Assembly (NCBI GenBank): GCA_018647445.1
Contig: JABGTE010000032.1
Coordinates: 1 to 40,818 of the forward strand
Length of the DNA: 40,818 bases
Origin: Gammaproteobacteria bacterium
Lineage (GTDB): Bacteria; Pseudomonadota; Gammaproteobacteria; Pseudomonadales; Azotimanducaceae
Direction of reading: 5' to 3'
Made by a program: the position numbers and the translations under genes. The stretch's first letter is position 1. The number at the start of each line of letters is the position of its first letter. The notes below the pieces were generated by a model. The model did not search any database. It saw nothing but the letters and a program-made list of their open reading frames with translations, and had not been told where the DNA came from. This document shows, piece by piece, positions 16,331 to 24,749 of this stretch.

Positions 16331-18082
16331 CTAATTGAACTTCTTAACAATCGGTATCCGCCGCCCCATACCGAAGGCAACCTTGGACACCTTGGGCCCT
16401 GGGCAGGTTTGACGGCGCTTATATTCCATGCCGGCAATCAATTTTATTAACGACTGATAACGCGACGATGATCCACTCTCCTTCAGCCAATCACGCAATC
16501 GAGTCAAATCCATAGAGACCCGCCGACCATCGCCGGCGGCCTGCTCAACCCAGGCCTTAAAGGCATCGAACTCATTAACATAGTCCTCGATATACGCCTG
16601 CACTAACGGATCCAATATGGCATAAGGCAGCAAACTCGCCTCATCAGTTTGATCCGGCGCAAGTTCTGCGCTCGGCGGTTTCACAATAATCTCAGCTGGA
16701 ATCCGCCCGCCCGCTGTCGCCAATGCGAATACTTGCCACTTATACAGATCTTTGATGGGAGCAAAACTGAAACTCATATCGAAGTGCGTGTAATAACCGC
16801 AAGCTGATTCTGTCTTATTGCCTGTAGACAGAGGCATTGCACCAAACGCGTTGGAAAAATGCATCACATACAGGTCGCGGAGTCTGGCCTGGATATTCTG
16901 ATCCGCAACGGTGCTGTAACGGTCCGCTGCAAATACTTGCGTCACGAGGTTTTCCGGATCCGCTTGGATACTAAACTGTTGATTGAGGCTGGCAACCAAC
17001 TCAAGGTGAGCGATCGGCACTTCGTAATCCCAGCATCCCAATTCGGCATGCAATGCGATGGCATCTTGACCTGCCCCAGAGGAGCTCCAAACCGACGGCA
17101 TTCGTATTGCATGAACCTGTTTGGGCCCTACCGCGTCGCAAGCAATTTGCGCAACTAAAGCGCTATCAATACCACCACTACTGGCCAAGACCAACTGCTC
17201 AAAACCAGACTTCTGCACATAGTCTCGAACACTTAAAACCAACAAGTCATACAGATCGACCTGAGTCGTCTGTCTCTTGTCCGGCGACTGAGGCAGCGCC
17301 AGGGGGGGCTTAGTCGACGTACAGTCTACGACCGCAAACTCATCGATGCTGACTTCTTGAGACTGATAGAGAATCGATTGTCCCTGGACGACAAAGCTCT
17401 GCCCGTCGAAAACCAACTCATCTTGCCCACCCCATTGATTGACATAGACGAGGGTCATATCGCCTAGGTTTTCAGCAATGGCCGCGTGCCTTTGGGCAAG
17501 CTTGTCGTGTACGAAAGGTGAACTGTTCAGAGACAATAAGACGTCAACGCCCGCTGCTCGATACTGGGCTAAGGGGTTGTTCCGCGACGGATAACCATCT
17601 TCCCCCTTGTCATTCCAGAGGTCCTCGCAAATCGCAATACCGACGGTCTGCCCTTTTAAAGGCAATATTGTTAACGCCGTTCCCGCTTCAAAGTACCGTT
17701 GTTCGTCGAAAACATCATAAAACGGTAACAAGTTTTTACGGTGGTTGAAGATTTGGCGTCCAGCCTGAATGACCGCCGCCGCATTGTAAAAGGGCTTGCC
17801 CGGACCCTCGTTGCGCTCAATATAACCCACCACGATACACAAATTTTCGAACGCTGATTGCGCAGACAATCGCACCACATCCGCCAAAACCCGCTGATTC
17901 TCCTGAAGGTACTGCATGTGATACATCAAATCCTGGCTCAGGTAACCCGGAATAGCGAGCTCAGGAAAGACAACAACGTCGCATCCCCCTGATTGAGCCG
18001 CTCGAATACCTGCCTCGATTCGATCGAGGTTGCCGGCAAAATCGCCCGGCGTCGTGTTGATTTGAGCGAGGCAAACGCGCAT
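16331..18082 (-). CDS. nadE: Glutamine-dependent NAD+ synthetase
   Basis: Makes NAD+ from nicotinic acid adenine dinucleotide, using ammonia released from glutamine. The N-terminal nitrilase-type glutaminase has its catalytic triad visible as E41 (FPELAIPGY), K116 (HRKNLLP) and C152 (AICEDLW). The C-terminal synthetase has the PP-loop SSGGIDSALVA near residue 300, STGNKTE, and the PSAELAPDQTDEASLLPY substrate segment. The stretch FAPIKDLYKWQVF replaces the more usual FAVLKDVPKT, a divergent but in-frame variant. At 583 residues it is within the two-domain range. The ATG at 18082 follows a GAAG site. It starts 35 bases after ctaA, so the two are probably co-transcribed. Confidence 0.96.
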   Translation of the reverse strand: MRVCLAQINTTPGDFAGNLDRIEAGIRAAQSGGCDVVVFPELAIPGYLSQDLMYHMQYLQENQRVLADVVRLSAQSAFENLCIVVGYIERNEGPGKPFYNAAAVIQAGRQIFNHRKNLLPFYDVFDEQRYFEAGTALTILPLKGQTVGIAICEDLWNDKGEDGYPSRNNPLAQYRAAGVDVLLSLNSSPFVHDKLAQRHAAIAENLGDMTLVYVNQWGGQDELVFDGQSFVVQGQSILYQSQEVSIDEFAVVDCTSTKPPLALPQSPDKRQTTQVDLYDLLVLSVRDYVQKSGFEQLVLASSGGIDSALVAQIACDAVGPKQVHAIRMPSVWSSSGAGQDAIALHAELGCWDYEVPIAHLELVASLNQQFSIQADPENLVTQVFAADRYSTVADQNIQARLRDLYVMHFSNAFGAMPLSTGNKTESACGYYTHFDMSFSFAPIKDLYKWQVFALATAGGRIPAEIIVKPPSAELAPDQTDEASLLPYAILDPLVQAYIEDYVNEFDAFKAWVEQAAGDGRRVSMDLTRLRDWLKESGSSSRYQSLIKLIAGMEYKRRQTCPGPKVSKVAFGMGRRIPIVKKFN

Positions 18083-18117
18083 CAGTTCTTCAGCTCCATA
18101 ATCTCAGGGTCGCGATT

Positions 18118-19146
18118 TCAATCCGCGACTCGGGGTCGCACAAGGTAGTTAAGGTAGGTCAACCCTAACACCACAAAACAGGCGAAAACTTGGTGCATCA
18201 AGGCCCAAGATAAAGGCACAACGGTAATCAACGTCGTGACACCCAATAGAAATTGAACAAAAACGAGCCCCACACACAGACCGGCAGCCCGGCGCACGGG
18301 ATGTCCTGTGCCTTGGCTCAGGGCCGTCCCCAATGTGACGGCAGCGGCCACCAGCACCGCAAGACCTAGCCAGCGATGTATAAACTGGATCATCGCCCCG
18401 TTTTCAAACCAATTCAGCCAAAAAGGCGTCAGCGTCAGCGCCGCCTCAGCAATCCACGCATCCCCCATCTTAGGGTAAGTGTTAAAGCCTAAGCCAGCTT
18501 TGAGTCCTGCGGTGAACCCGCCATAAATTAATTGTGCCACCAAGAGCACCGTGAAAATCTGCACGATTCGTCGCAATCCGCTGGGCACTGCGGCTCGCTG
18601 CTGGTTCGATGTGGACAACACTAAATCGAAAACGTACGCGAGAATAAACAGCGCTAAACACAAGTGTGCTGCCAGCCGAAAATGACTGACGCTTGGCCGA
18701 TCGACCAGCCCACTTTTCACCATGAACCATCCGAGCAGCCCTTGAGAACCGCCCAGAGCCAAGGCGATCAAAAAACGCGACCTTTCGGGGCGCTGAATCC
18801 GCCCAACAAACCAAAAATATAAAAACGGCACCACAAAAATCAGACCGATGGCTCGCCCTAAAACACGATGTCCGTACTCCCAATAAAAAATAGCCTTAAA
18901 CGCATCAAGACTCATTCCTTTATTTAATTTTTGATATTCCGGGTATTGCTTATATTGCGCGAACTCCGCCTCCCAAGCCTGCTCATTTAAGGGCGGCAAA
19001 ATGCCCGTAATCGGTTTCCAATCGACCATCGACAACCCGCTGTGCGTCAGCCGGGTAGCGCCGCCGACGCCAACCATGAGGATGATGCTGACGCAAACCA
19101 ACAACAACCAAATTTGTACACTATTAAGTCTTTTGAGCACTGACAT
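18118..19146 (-). CDS. ctaA: Heme A synthase (CtaA/COX15)
   Basis: Oxidises the methyl group of heme O to make heme A for aa3-type cytochrome oxidases, in the inner membrane. GGATRLTHSGLSMVDWKPITGILPP and the segment with KYWEYGHR-like EYGHRVLGRAIG are typical of the long type-2 (COX15) form. Four ligand histidines are visible in EYGHR, AAHLCLA, FIHRWLG and LMHQVF. About eight membrane segments are apparent over 342 residues. The gene sits apart from any cytochrome oxidase genes; here it follows a 261-base gap and precedes nadE. Its presence implies that the organism respires with a heme-A oxidase encoded elsewhere. Confidence 0.95.
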   Translation of the reverse strand: MSVLKRLNSVQIWLLLVCVSIILMVGVGGATRLTHSGLSMVDWKPITGILPPLNEQAWEAEFAQYKQYPEYQKLNKGMSLDAFKAIFYWEYGHRVLGRAIGLIFVVPFLYFWFVGRIQRPERSRFLIALALGGSQGLLGWFMVKSGLVDRPSVSHFRLAAHLCLALFILAYVFDLVLSTSNQQRAAVPSGLRRIVQIFTVLLVAQLIYGGFTAGLKAGLGFNTYPKMGDAWIAEAALTLTPFWLNWFENGAMIQFIHRWLGLAVLVAAAVTLGTALSQGTGHPVRRAAGLCVGLVFVQFLLGVTTLITVVPLSWALMHQVFACFVVLGLTYLNYLVRPRVAD

Positions 19147-19321
19147 CCTGTTCTCCTAGCGCTTCCCTACCGTGCTGCCCCACGATCACCAAACTCTTTT
19201 CGAGCTTCCACCTGCTGACAGTCTCCAAACCAGCAATCTGTGGTAATACGTTAACCGACCACGAAACGTGTCTTCCAATTCAATAAAGCGTCCCAACGAA
19301 TATAAGATTATAGCACTGGTC

Positions 19322-19377
19322 TATAATGCCCAGAATCACTGGACAATTTAACGCGACGGAGGAGAATCATCATTCTC
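19322..19377 (+). promoter_or_regulatory. Candidate promoter and operator before the acyl-CoA dehydrogenase
   Basis: A perfect TATAAT (19322-19327) lies 81 bases before the ATG, with no convincing -35. Downstream of it, at 19362-19377, GAGAAT-catc-ATTCTC forms a perfect 6-bp inverted repeat in the expected leader. Its position would suit a repressor responding to fatty acids, but it does not match a known operator I can name. Confidence 0.38.
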
Positions 19378-19407
19378 ATCTGCCGCCTTAGAAGAAGGAA
19401 CCCCACC

Positions 19408-20595
19408 ATGACGGACCTGACCACTTTCCGAACCGAAACCAGAGCATGGCTGGAAGAAAATTGCCCACAGGCGATGCGGAACCTATCATTCCATTGGGAA
19501 GATGCGCACCTCATCTATAGCACCGAGGCCGCCGAACTCTGGCGCGAGCGGATGGCGGGTAAAGGCTGGATAGCCCCGATGTGGCCGACCGCCTATGGCG
19601 GTGGTGGCCTCAGCCGCGAAGAAGCCATCGTATTGTCACAAGAAATGGGTCGCATCAAAGCGACCTCCGCCTCCAGCGGCATGGGGCTCACCATGATCGG
19701 CCCCACACTTTTAGAATATGGGACCGAAGACCAAAAACTCAGACACCTGCCCAGCATCACCGATGGCACTATTCGCTGGTGCCAGGGTTACAGCGAACCC
19801 GGCGCTGGCTCGGACTTAGCCGCACTGCAGGCACGAGCCGTGATCGAGGGCGATCAATTTATTATTAATGGTCAGAAGGTTTGGACCTCAGGCGCTCAAT
19901 ATGCAGACTGGATGTTCGCGCTGGTTCGGACAGACCCGAGTGCTGCAAAGCACGAAGGTATCAGCTTCGTTCTGTTGGATATGCATCAGGCCGGCGTTAC
20001 AGTAAAGCCGATTGGATTAATCTCTGGCTCGTCGCCGTTCTGTGAAACCTTTCTTGATAATGCCACGGCGCATCGCGCTGATCTCGTCGGCGAACTGAAT
20101 AAGGGCTGGACCATCGGCAAGCGACTGCTGCAGTTTGAGCGATCGGGGATCGGCGGCCTGTCCGGGGCAGCGAATAAGAAAAAAGTGGTTAAAACCAACC
20201 CACTTGTGGATATTGCGAAACGCTATGTTGGTGATCATGACGGTAAAATTGGCGATTCCGAATACCGCGAAAAAATACTCAAACACACCATGACCGAACG
20301 GGCTTTCCAGCTCACCACCTCGCGGGTCGTTCAAGAGAATCAAAGCGGTCAAACCCCGGGCGCCACCACCTCGATCTTTAAACTGGTTGGATCAACGCTT
20401 GCGCGCGATGGCGCTGCCTTGAAATCAGAGCTTATGGGCGTGCAAGGCCTGGGCTGGGAAGGCGAAGGTTTTGACGCCAAGGAAATCGAGACGACGCGCG
20501 GCTGGCTCAACTCACGCGCCGTCACCATTTACGGCGGGACCAATGAGGTTCAAATGAACATCATCGGAAAACGCGTACTTGGATTACCGGATTAA
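19408..20595 (+). CDS. Acyl-CoA dehydrogenase (FadE-type)
   Basis: FAD enzyme introducing the alpha-beta double bond in an acyl-CoA. WCQGYSEPGAGSDLA and INGQKVWTSGAQYADW are the FAD/substrate-binding signatures, and TIYGGTNEVQMNIIGKRVLGLP is the C-terminal signature. The YEGT position that supplies the base in short- and medium-chain enzymes is Gly here. E244 in QFERSGIGG aligns with the catalytic Glu of isovaleryl-CoA dehydrogenase and is the likely base. At 395 residues it is complete. AAGGA lies 8 bases before the ATG. Substrate unknown; an MFS exporter gene lies 134 bases downstream. Confidence 0.93.
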   Translation: MTDLTTFRTETRAWLEENCPQAMRNLSFHWEDAHLIYSTEAAELWRERMAGKGWIAPMWPTAYGGGGLSREEAIVLSQEMGRIKATSASSGMGLTMIGPTLLEYGTEDQKLRHLPSITDGTIRWCQGYSEPGAGSDLAALQARAVIEGDQFIINGQKVWTSGAQYADWMFALVRTDPSAAKHEGISFVLLDMHQAGVTVKPIGLISGSSPFCETFLDNATAHRADLVGELNKGWTIGKRLLQFERSGIGGLSGAANKKKVVKTNPLVDIAKRYVGDHDGKIGDSEYREKILKHTMTERAFQLTTSRVVQENQSGQTPGATTSIFKLVGSTLARDGAALKSELMGVQGLGWEGEGFDAKEIETTRGWLNSRAVTIYGGTNEVQMNIIGKRVLGLPD

Positions 20596-20729
20596 CCCGC
20601 GAGATCCCTCAGACTTCAAGCGCATCTATTGCTCTGGGACGGGCCTGGGGCTTACGGCGCCCTGTCGTCTGCCCAAGCCACAGACACACCTCGGACAGAG
20701 AAAGTGATGAATGAGCAGAACGCCAACCC

Positions 20730-22022
20730 TTGAACGACGCAACCACCCTTTCGCAAACCGAGCCTGACAAACGTCTATTTGCCGCACTTGGGGTGCGCGA
20801 CTACCTCTACCTTTGGCTGGGGATGCTGGGCTCAGCCTTTGCAATGAACATGCAGCAGGTTGCTCAAGGCTGGCTTGTCTACGAAATGACGTCATCCGCC
20901 ATTCAATTAACCTGGGTCACGTTGGCCTTTATGTTGCCCCAAGTAATCTTTGCGCTCGTGGGCGGCGTGCTTGCAGACCGCGTTCGAAAAAAGCCCCTGA
21001 TTGGCTGGTCCCCCGTCATCAACGGGCTTGCGACGCTTTACTTAACCATCATTATTTTCTCAGGCGAGGTCACTTTTTGGCATTTTGTCGCAATTGGCTT
21101 TCTGAACGGCACGATCATGGCCCTCTCAATTCCAGCTCGCACGGCTTTGATTCCTGAAATCGTCGGCGAGCAGCGCATCTTCAATGCAATGGCCTTCAAC
21201 ACTGCGGCCTGGAATCTTTCAAGAATTTTGGGGCCTGCGCTGGCAGGATTCATGATTGCTCAACTGGCCGATGGCGACACTACCTCAACTTACGGCGTTG
21301 GGTGGGTCTATGTCGTGATTTCGATACTGTATTTTTTTTCTGGCGCTTCAGTTTTGCTCATCAAACATGCTGGCAATCCAACCCATGCCGTTCGCAGCAG
21401 CCCCTTTCAAGACACCGTTGAAGGTCTGCGTTACGTGGTGCGGTCACCCATCGTTGGCGGCTTAATCCTATTGTCCATTTTGCCCTTCCTGTTTGGTCTC
21501 AGCATTAACACCCTTTTACCCGCTTTTAATACCGACGTTTTATTGGCTGGTCCAGACACGCTAGGCTTGCTCATGACCGGCATGGGTCTTGGGGCAATTG
21601 TTGGTTCCCTGCTCTTGGCCAAGCTCAGTGGGCTTAGGCACAAGGGTTATTGGCTCATCCTCACCAACGTCCTCTGGGGCGTCTCAGTTGCTTGCTTCGG
21701 CGCCTCAAGTACCTTTACCACCGCGTTCATCATCATTTGTTGCATGGGTTTCGTATCTGCGATCAATATGTCGATGAACCGAAGCCTTGTTCAGCTTCAG
21801 GTCGATCAGAAGATGCGCGGCAGGATCATGAGTATCGATCTTATGTCACATGGCTTAATGCCGGTTGGCATACTACCCATCGGCTACATTGCAGAGCACT
21901 ACGGTGTTCAAACGGGACTCATGACCAGCGGCTGTATCCTTGCGCTCACAACGCTTATTGCCGCCCTAAAATTAAAAGCGGTCTGGACCATCGACACCGG
22001 CTATAGGCGGATAGAGCAGTAA
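20730..22022 (+). CDS. MFS transporter (EntS-like, MFS_3 type)
   Basis: Major facilitator family membrane protein with about 12 segments over 430 residues. YLYLWLGMLGSAFAMNMQQVAQGWLVYEMT and GGVLADRVRKKPL (the loop 2-3 MFS motif) resemble the EntS-like exporters. NRSLVQLQVDQKMRGRIMSIDLM is the second-half signature of this subfamily. Substrate unknown. The start is uncertain: the frame opens after a stop at 20712 and the first available codon is TTG 20730, without a good ribosome site. A 19-codon frame (20711-20767) overlaps it. GTG at 20793 is another option but would cut the N-terminus short. Confidence 0.88.
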   Translation: MNDATTLSQTEPDKRLFAALGVRDYLYLWLGMLGSAFAMNMQQVAQGWLVYEMTSSAIQLTWVTLAFMLPQVIFALVGGVLADRVRKKPLIGWSPVINGLATLYLTIIIFSGEVTFWHFVAIGFLNGTIMALSIPARTALIPEIVGEQRIFNAMAFNTAAWNLSRILGPALAGFMIAQLADGDTTSTYGVGWVYVVISILYFFSGASVLLIKHAGNPTHAVRSSPFQDTVEGLRYVVRSPIVGGLILLSILPFLFGLSINTLLPAFNTDVLLAGPDTLGLLMTGMGLGAIVGSLLLAKLSGLRHKGYWLILTNVLWGVSVACFGASSTFTTAFIIICCMGFVSAINMSMNRSLVQLQVDQKMRGRIMSIDLMSHGLMPVGILPIGYIAEHYGVQTGLMTSGCILALTTLIAALKLKAVWTIDTGYRRIEQ

Positions 22023-22103
22023 CGCAAGGCATCGCTGGATTATCATTTTTTTAGATTTACTGGCACACTCCTCCTTCACAGATTCATCATGGATTGAGCC
22101 AAC

Positions 22104-22622
22104 TTGCAGCCGATCTTTAATTATTTCTGGCAACTTTGCCTCTTCAAACGCCATCCCTCTGAACTCCCGAATCAGCACTCGGTACTTCTTGTCGTAACCG
22201 GCGTTTATCTTGGCATCATTACCTTTGCCGGCTTGCTGAGCTATCCAAGCCGGAACCTGCTCACAACCTTTGCCATGATTATGGTTGGACTGGCGATCCA
22301 AGTCGCTTTCATTTTCTTGCTGATGTGGTTCAAAGGTGTTGCCAGACGACTACCGAGTGTCATTGGCAATCTCTTGGGCACCAGCGCCCTGCTCACCTGT
22401 ATTTTATTGCCCATCAATCTTACATTGCTCTCCGCTGAGCCTGGTATTCTGAGAACCCTGGCCGATAGCTTAACTTGGGTTTGGCTAGGTTGGTGGCTCA
22501 CCGTTTGCGGTTACGTATTATCGAAGTCAGCACAAATCAGCATCCTGCAAGGCGCACTCATCGCCTTCATGATTGAACTGCTCGGCGTTCTGTCCAGCTA
22601 TTCTTTGTTTCCAGGCGCCTAA
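22104..22622 (+). CDS. Small integral membrane protein next to mpl
   Basis: Hypothetical protein of 172 residues with about four membrane segments. The N-terminal FWQLCLFKRHPSELPNQ resembles an uncharacterised gammaproteobacterial family whose members begin with a similar LCLF-R-x-P-x-x-LP pattern; I recall this only in general terms. The only usable start is TTG 22104, just after an in-frame stop at 22095. It ends 2 bases before mpl, so the two are surely co-transcribed, and a role in the envelope is a reasonable guess. Nothing in the sequence shows a catalytic function. Confidence 0.72.
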   Translation: MQPIFNYFWQLCLFKRHPSELPNQHSVLLVVTGVYLGIITFAGLLSYPSRNLLTTFAMIMVGLAIQVAFIFLLMWFKGVARRLPSVIGNLLGTSALLTCILLPINLTLLSAEPGILRTLADSLTWVWLGWWLTVCGYVLSKSAQISILQGALIAFMIELLGVLSSYSLFPGA

Positions 22623-22624
22623 CT

Positions 22625-23995
22625 ATGCACATTCATATCCTCGGAATTTGCGGCACATTGATGGGCAGCATCGCACTCCTAGCAAAAGCGCAAGGCCACG
22701 CGATTACCGGCAGCGACGATGAGGTTTATCCCCCAATGAGCGATCAATTGCGTGAGGAGGGGATTGCATTGCAATCTCCCTACAGTCGCAACAGCATTCC
22801 CGACGCCGCCGATTTGGTTGTTTTAGGCAATGCGGGTCTGGGCCGCGGGAATCCTGCTGTTGAAGCACTCCTGTCAAACGGCACGGAATTTTGCTCAGGC
22901 GCCGAATTCTTAGGCCGTTTTATTCTCAAAGACAAGTGGGTAATTGCGGTGTCCGGGACCCATGGTAAAACCACCACCGCCAGCATGGTTACCTGGATTC
23001 TAGAGTGTGCTGGTCTAAACCCGGGCTATCTTATCGGGGGCATCCCAACTAATTTCGAGCGATCCGCACGCCTGACTGAAAGCCCATTCTTTGTGATTGA
23101 GGCCGATGAATACGACACGTCATTCTTTGACCGCCAATCAAAATTTCTGCACTACCATCCAAGAACGCTGGTTCTCAACAACCTCGAATTTGATCACGCC
23201 GATATCTTTGCAGATCTGAAGGCCATTGAAGACCAGTTCCATCAACTTATCAGACGGGTGCCCGCGAGCGGACTGATTATTAGCAATGGCCAAGATAATA
23301 ATATCGAGAACCTGCTAGAACGCGGCATCTGGTCCGAGCAGTTGCGCTTTGATGTGATCAGTGGCCAAGACCCGAGCCCTCCAAAAGGGCTTTGGATGCA
23401 TCAACCCTCGCAAGTAATTTCGTTAGAGGGCGCACGATTAGGCACACTGAATTGGCGCCTTTCTGGCGTTCACAACCTGTCGAATGCGCTGGCCGCGCTT
23501 GCGGCCGCTCGACATGTCGGCGTTACACCGCAACAAGGTATCGAGTATCTTGCCGATTTCACCGGCGTTAAACGGCGCATGGAGATCGTGCATACATCCT
23601 CCCGGGCGGTCCTTTATGACGATTTTGCGCATCACCCAACCGCGATCAAGAGCACGCTAGCGGGGCTCCGCCAAAAAATTGGGCAAGCGCCAATTTACGC
23701 GATCCTTGAACCCCGATCGCACACCATGCGCCTTGGTATCCATCACGATCAATTGGCGCCAGCTTGCGCCGACGCTGATCGAGTCTTTTGGTTGAAACCA
23801 GAACGCTTGGCGTTCGATCTTGAAAAAGCCGTCGGGCCACAGGGGCATGCGGTGTTTGAAGACCCATTAACGCTCGCTCGCACGGTTGGCCAGCAATTGG
23901 AACTTGAGAGTAAAACCGCGCATATCGTGATCATGAGCAATGGCGGCATCGACGTTTTGAAAACCGCCCTGCTCGATCAAATCAGTCATGCTTGA
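22625..23995 (+). CDS. mpl: Murein tripeptide ligase Mpl
   Basis: Joins recycled L-Ala-gamma-D-Glu-meso-DAP to UDP-N-acetylmuramate, so the cell reuses peptidoglycan peptides. HILGICGTLMGSIALLA is the N-terminal nucleotide-binding fold typical of Mpl (MurC-like). The ATP loop is SGTHGKTTTASM near residues 109-120. IEADEYDTSFFD and NNLEFDHADIF distinguish Mpl from MurC, and DDFAHHPTAI is the C-terminal ligase motif. At 456 residues it matches E. coli Mpl (457). It overlaps the DUF2161 gene by 8 bases. Confidence 0.97.
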   Translation: MHIHILGICGTLMGSIALLAKAQGHAITGSDDEVYPPMSDQLREEGIALQSPYSRNSIPDAADLVVLGNAGLGRGNPAVEALLSNGTEFCSGAEFLGRFILKDKWVIAVSGTHGKTTTASMVTWILECAGLNPGYLIGGIPTNFERSARLTESPFFVIEADEYDTSFFDRQSKFLHYHPRTLVLNNLEFDHADIFADLKAIEDQFHQLIRRVPASGLIISNGQDNNIENLLERGIWSEQLRFDVISGQDPSPPKGLWMHQPSQVISLEGARLGTLNWRLSGVHNLSNALAALAAARHVGVTPQQGIEYLADFTGVKRRMEIVHTSSRAVLYDDFAHHPTAIKSTLAGLRQKIGQAPIYAILEPRSHTMRLGIHHDQLAPACADADRVFWLKPERLAFDLEKAVGPQGHAVFEDPLTLARTVGQQLELESKTAHIVIMSNGGIDVLKTALLDQISHA

Positions 23996-24695
23996 AACTG
24001 ACCTATACAGCCCCTTAAAAACCTGGTTCGAGGATCAGGGATTCGAGGTCCGAGGAGAGGTTAATCATTGCGATTTGGTTGCGCAAAAAGGCGATGACTT
24101 GGTCGTGGTCGAGCTCAAACTTAAACCGTCTTTAAAATTACTGTATCAGGCAACCGATCGTTTGCAGCTCACGGACGAGGTTTACATCGGGTTGCCAGCG
24201 CCAACCAAAAACAGAAAAGCCTTAAAGGCTTTCCAAAAGCTGTTAAAAAATTTGGGCATCGGATTATTGTTAGTTCACACCTCAAGTCTTGGTCATCGCA
24301 TTGAGCAGGCGCTGCCAGCGAGCAAAATCCCGAACCGCCGATCGCGCCGAAAAGCGCTCGCACTCACTAAAGAATTTTCTGGCCGGGGCGAAACCGATAA
24401 CTTGGGCGGGACCGCTTCGAAAAAAATCTTAACGGTTTATCGAGAGGATGCCTTGCTCATCGTCGCCTTTTTAGAAAACCTTGAGATTGCCTCGCCAAAG
24501 GAACTCGTGGCAAAAGGCTGCGCTACCCGAGCAGGTCAAATATTAAGAGACAATCACTACGGCTGGTTTGAACGCGTCAAACGGGGCCACTACACTCTAA
24601 GCGCCAATGCCTCAGCCATCGTAACAGGCTCCTTTCCCGAGGTACTCAGCCGCTGCCGCGTGATCGTCCAAACCGCATCGCTTGCGGTTGAGTAA
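23988..24695 (+). CDS. DUF2161 family PD-(D/E)xK nuclease-like protein
   Basis: A 235-residue protein with a restriction-endonuclease-like core at its N-terminus. E24, D29 (HCDLVAQ) and E42-L-K44 (VVVELKLK) reproduce the E...D...ExK active-site pattern, with the hydrophobic strand between them. This matches what I know of the DUF2161 family, annotated as putative PD-(D/E)xK phosphodiesterases. The C-terminal half is basic and helical, and its last 60 residues look like a winged-helix (NHYGWFERVKRGHYTLS), so DNA binding is likely. It overlaps mpl by 8 bases, an odd partner for a cell-wall gene. No methyltransferase or toxin-antitoxin partner is next to it. Function unknown. Confidence 0.82.
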   Translation: MLETDLYSPLKTWFEDQGFEVRGEVNHCDLVAQKGDDLVVVELKLKPSLKLLYQATDRLQLTDEVYIGLPAPTKNRKALKAFQKLLKNLGIGLLLVHTSSLGHRIEQALPASKIPNRRSRRKALALTKEFSGRGETDNLGGTASKKILTVYREDALLIVAFLENLEIASPKELVAKGCATRAGQILRDNHYGWFERVKRGHYTLSANASAIVTGSFPEVLSRCRVIVQTASLAVE

Positions 24696-24703
24696 ACCTT
24701 AGG

Positions 24704-24732
24704 TATTATTTTGGGGTGATATCAAAATAATA
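24704..24732. promoter_or_regulatory. Perfect 10-bp inverted repeat upstream of the hybrid kinase
   Basis: TATTATTTTG (24704-24713) and CAAAATAATA (24723-24732) are exact complements with a 9-base gap. It begins 8 bases after the DUF2161 stop and ends 17 bases before the kinase ATG. It is far more AT-rich than its surroundings. With no T tract and a weak stem, an operator is more likely than a terminator. Confidence 0.6.
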
Positions 24733-24749
24733 ATAAAAACGAAACTCAC

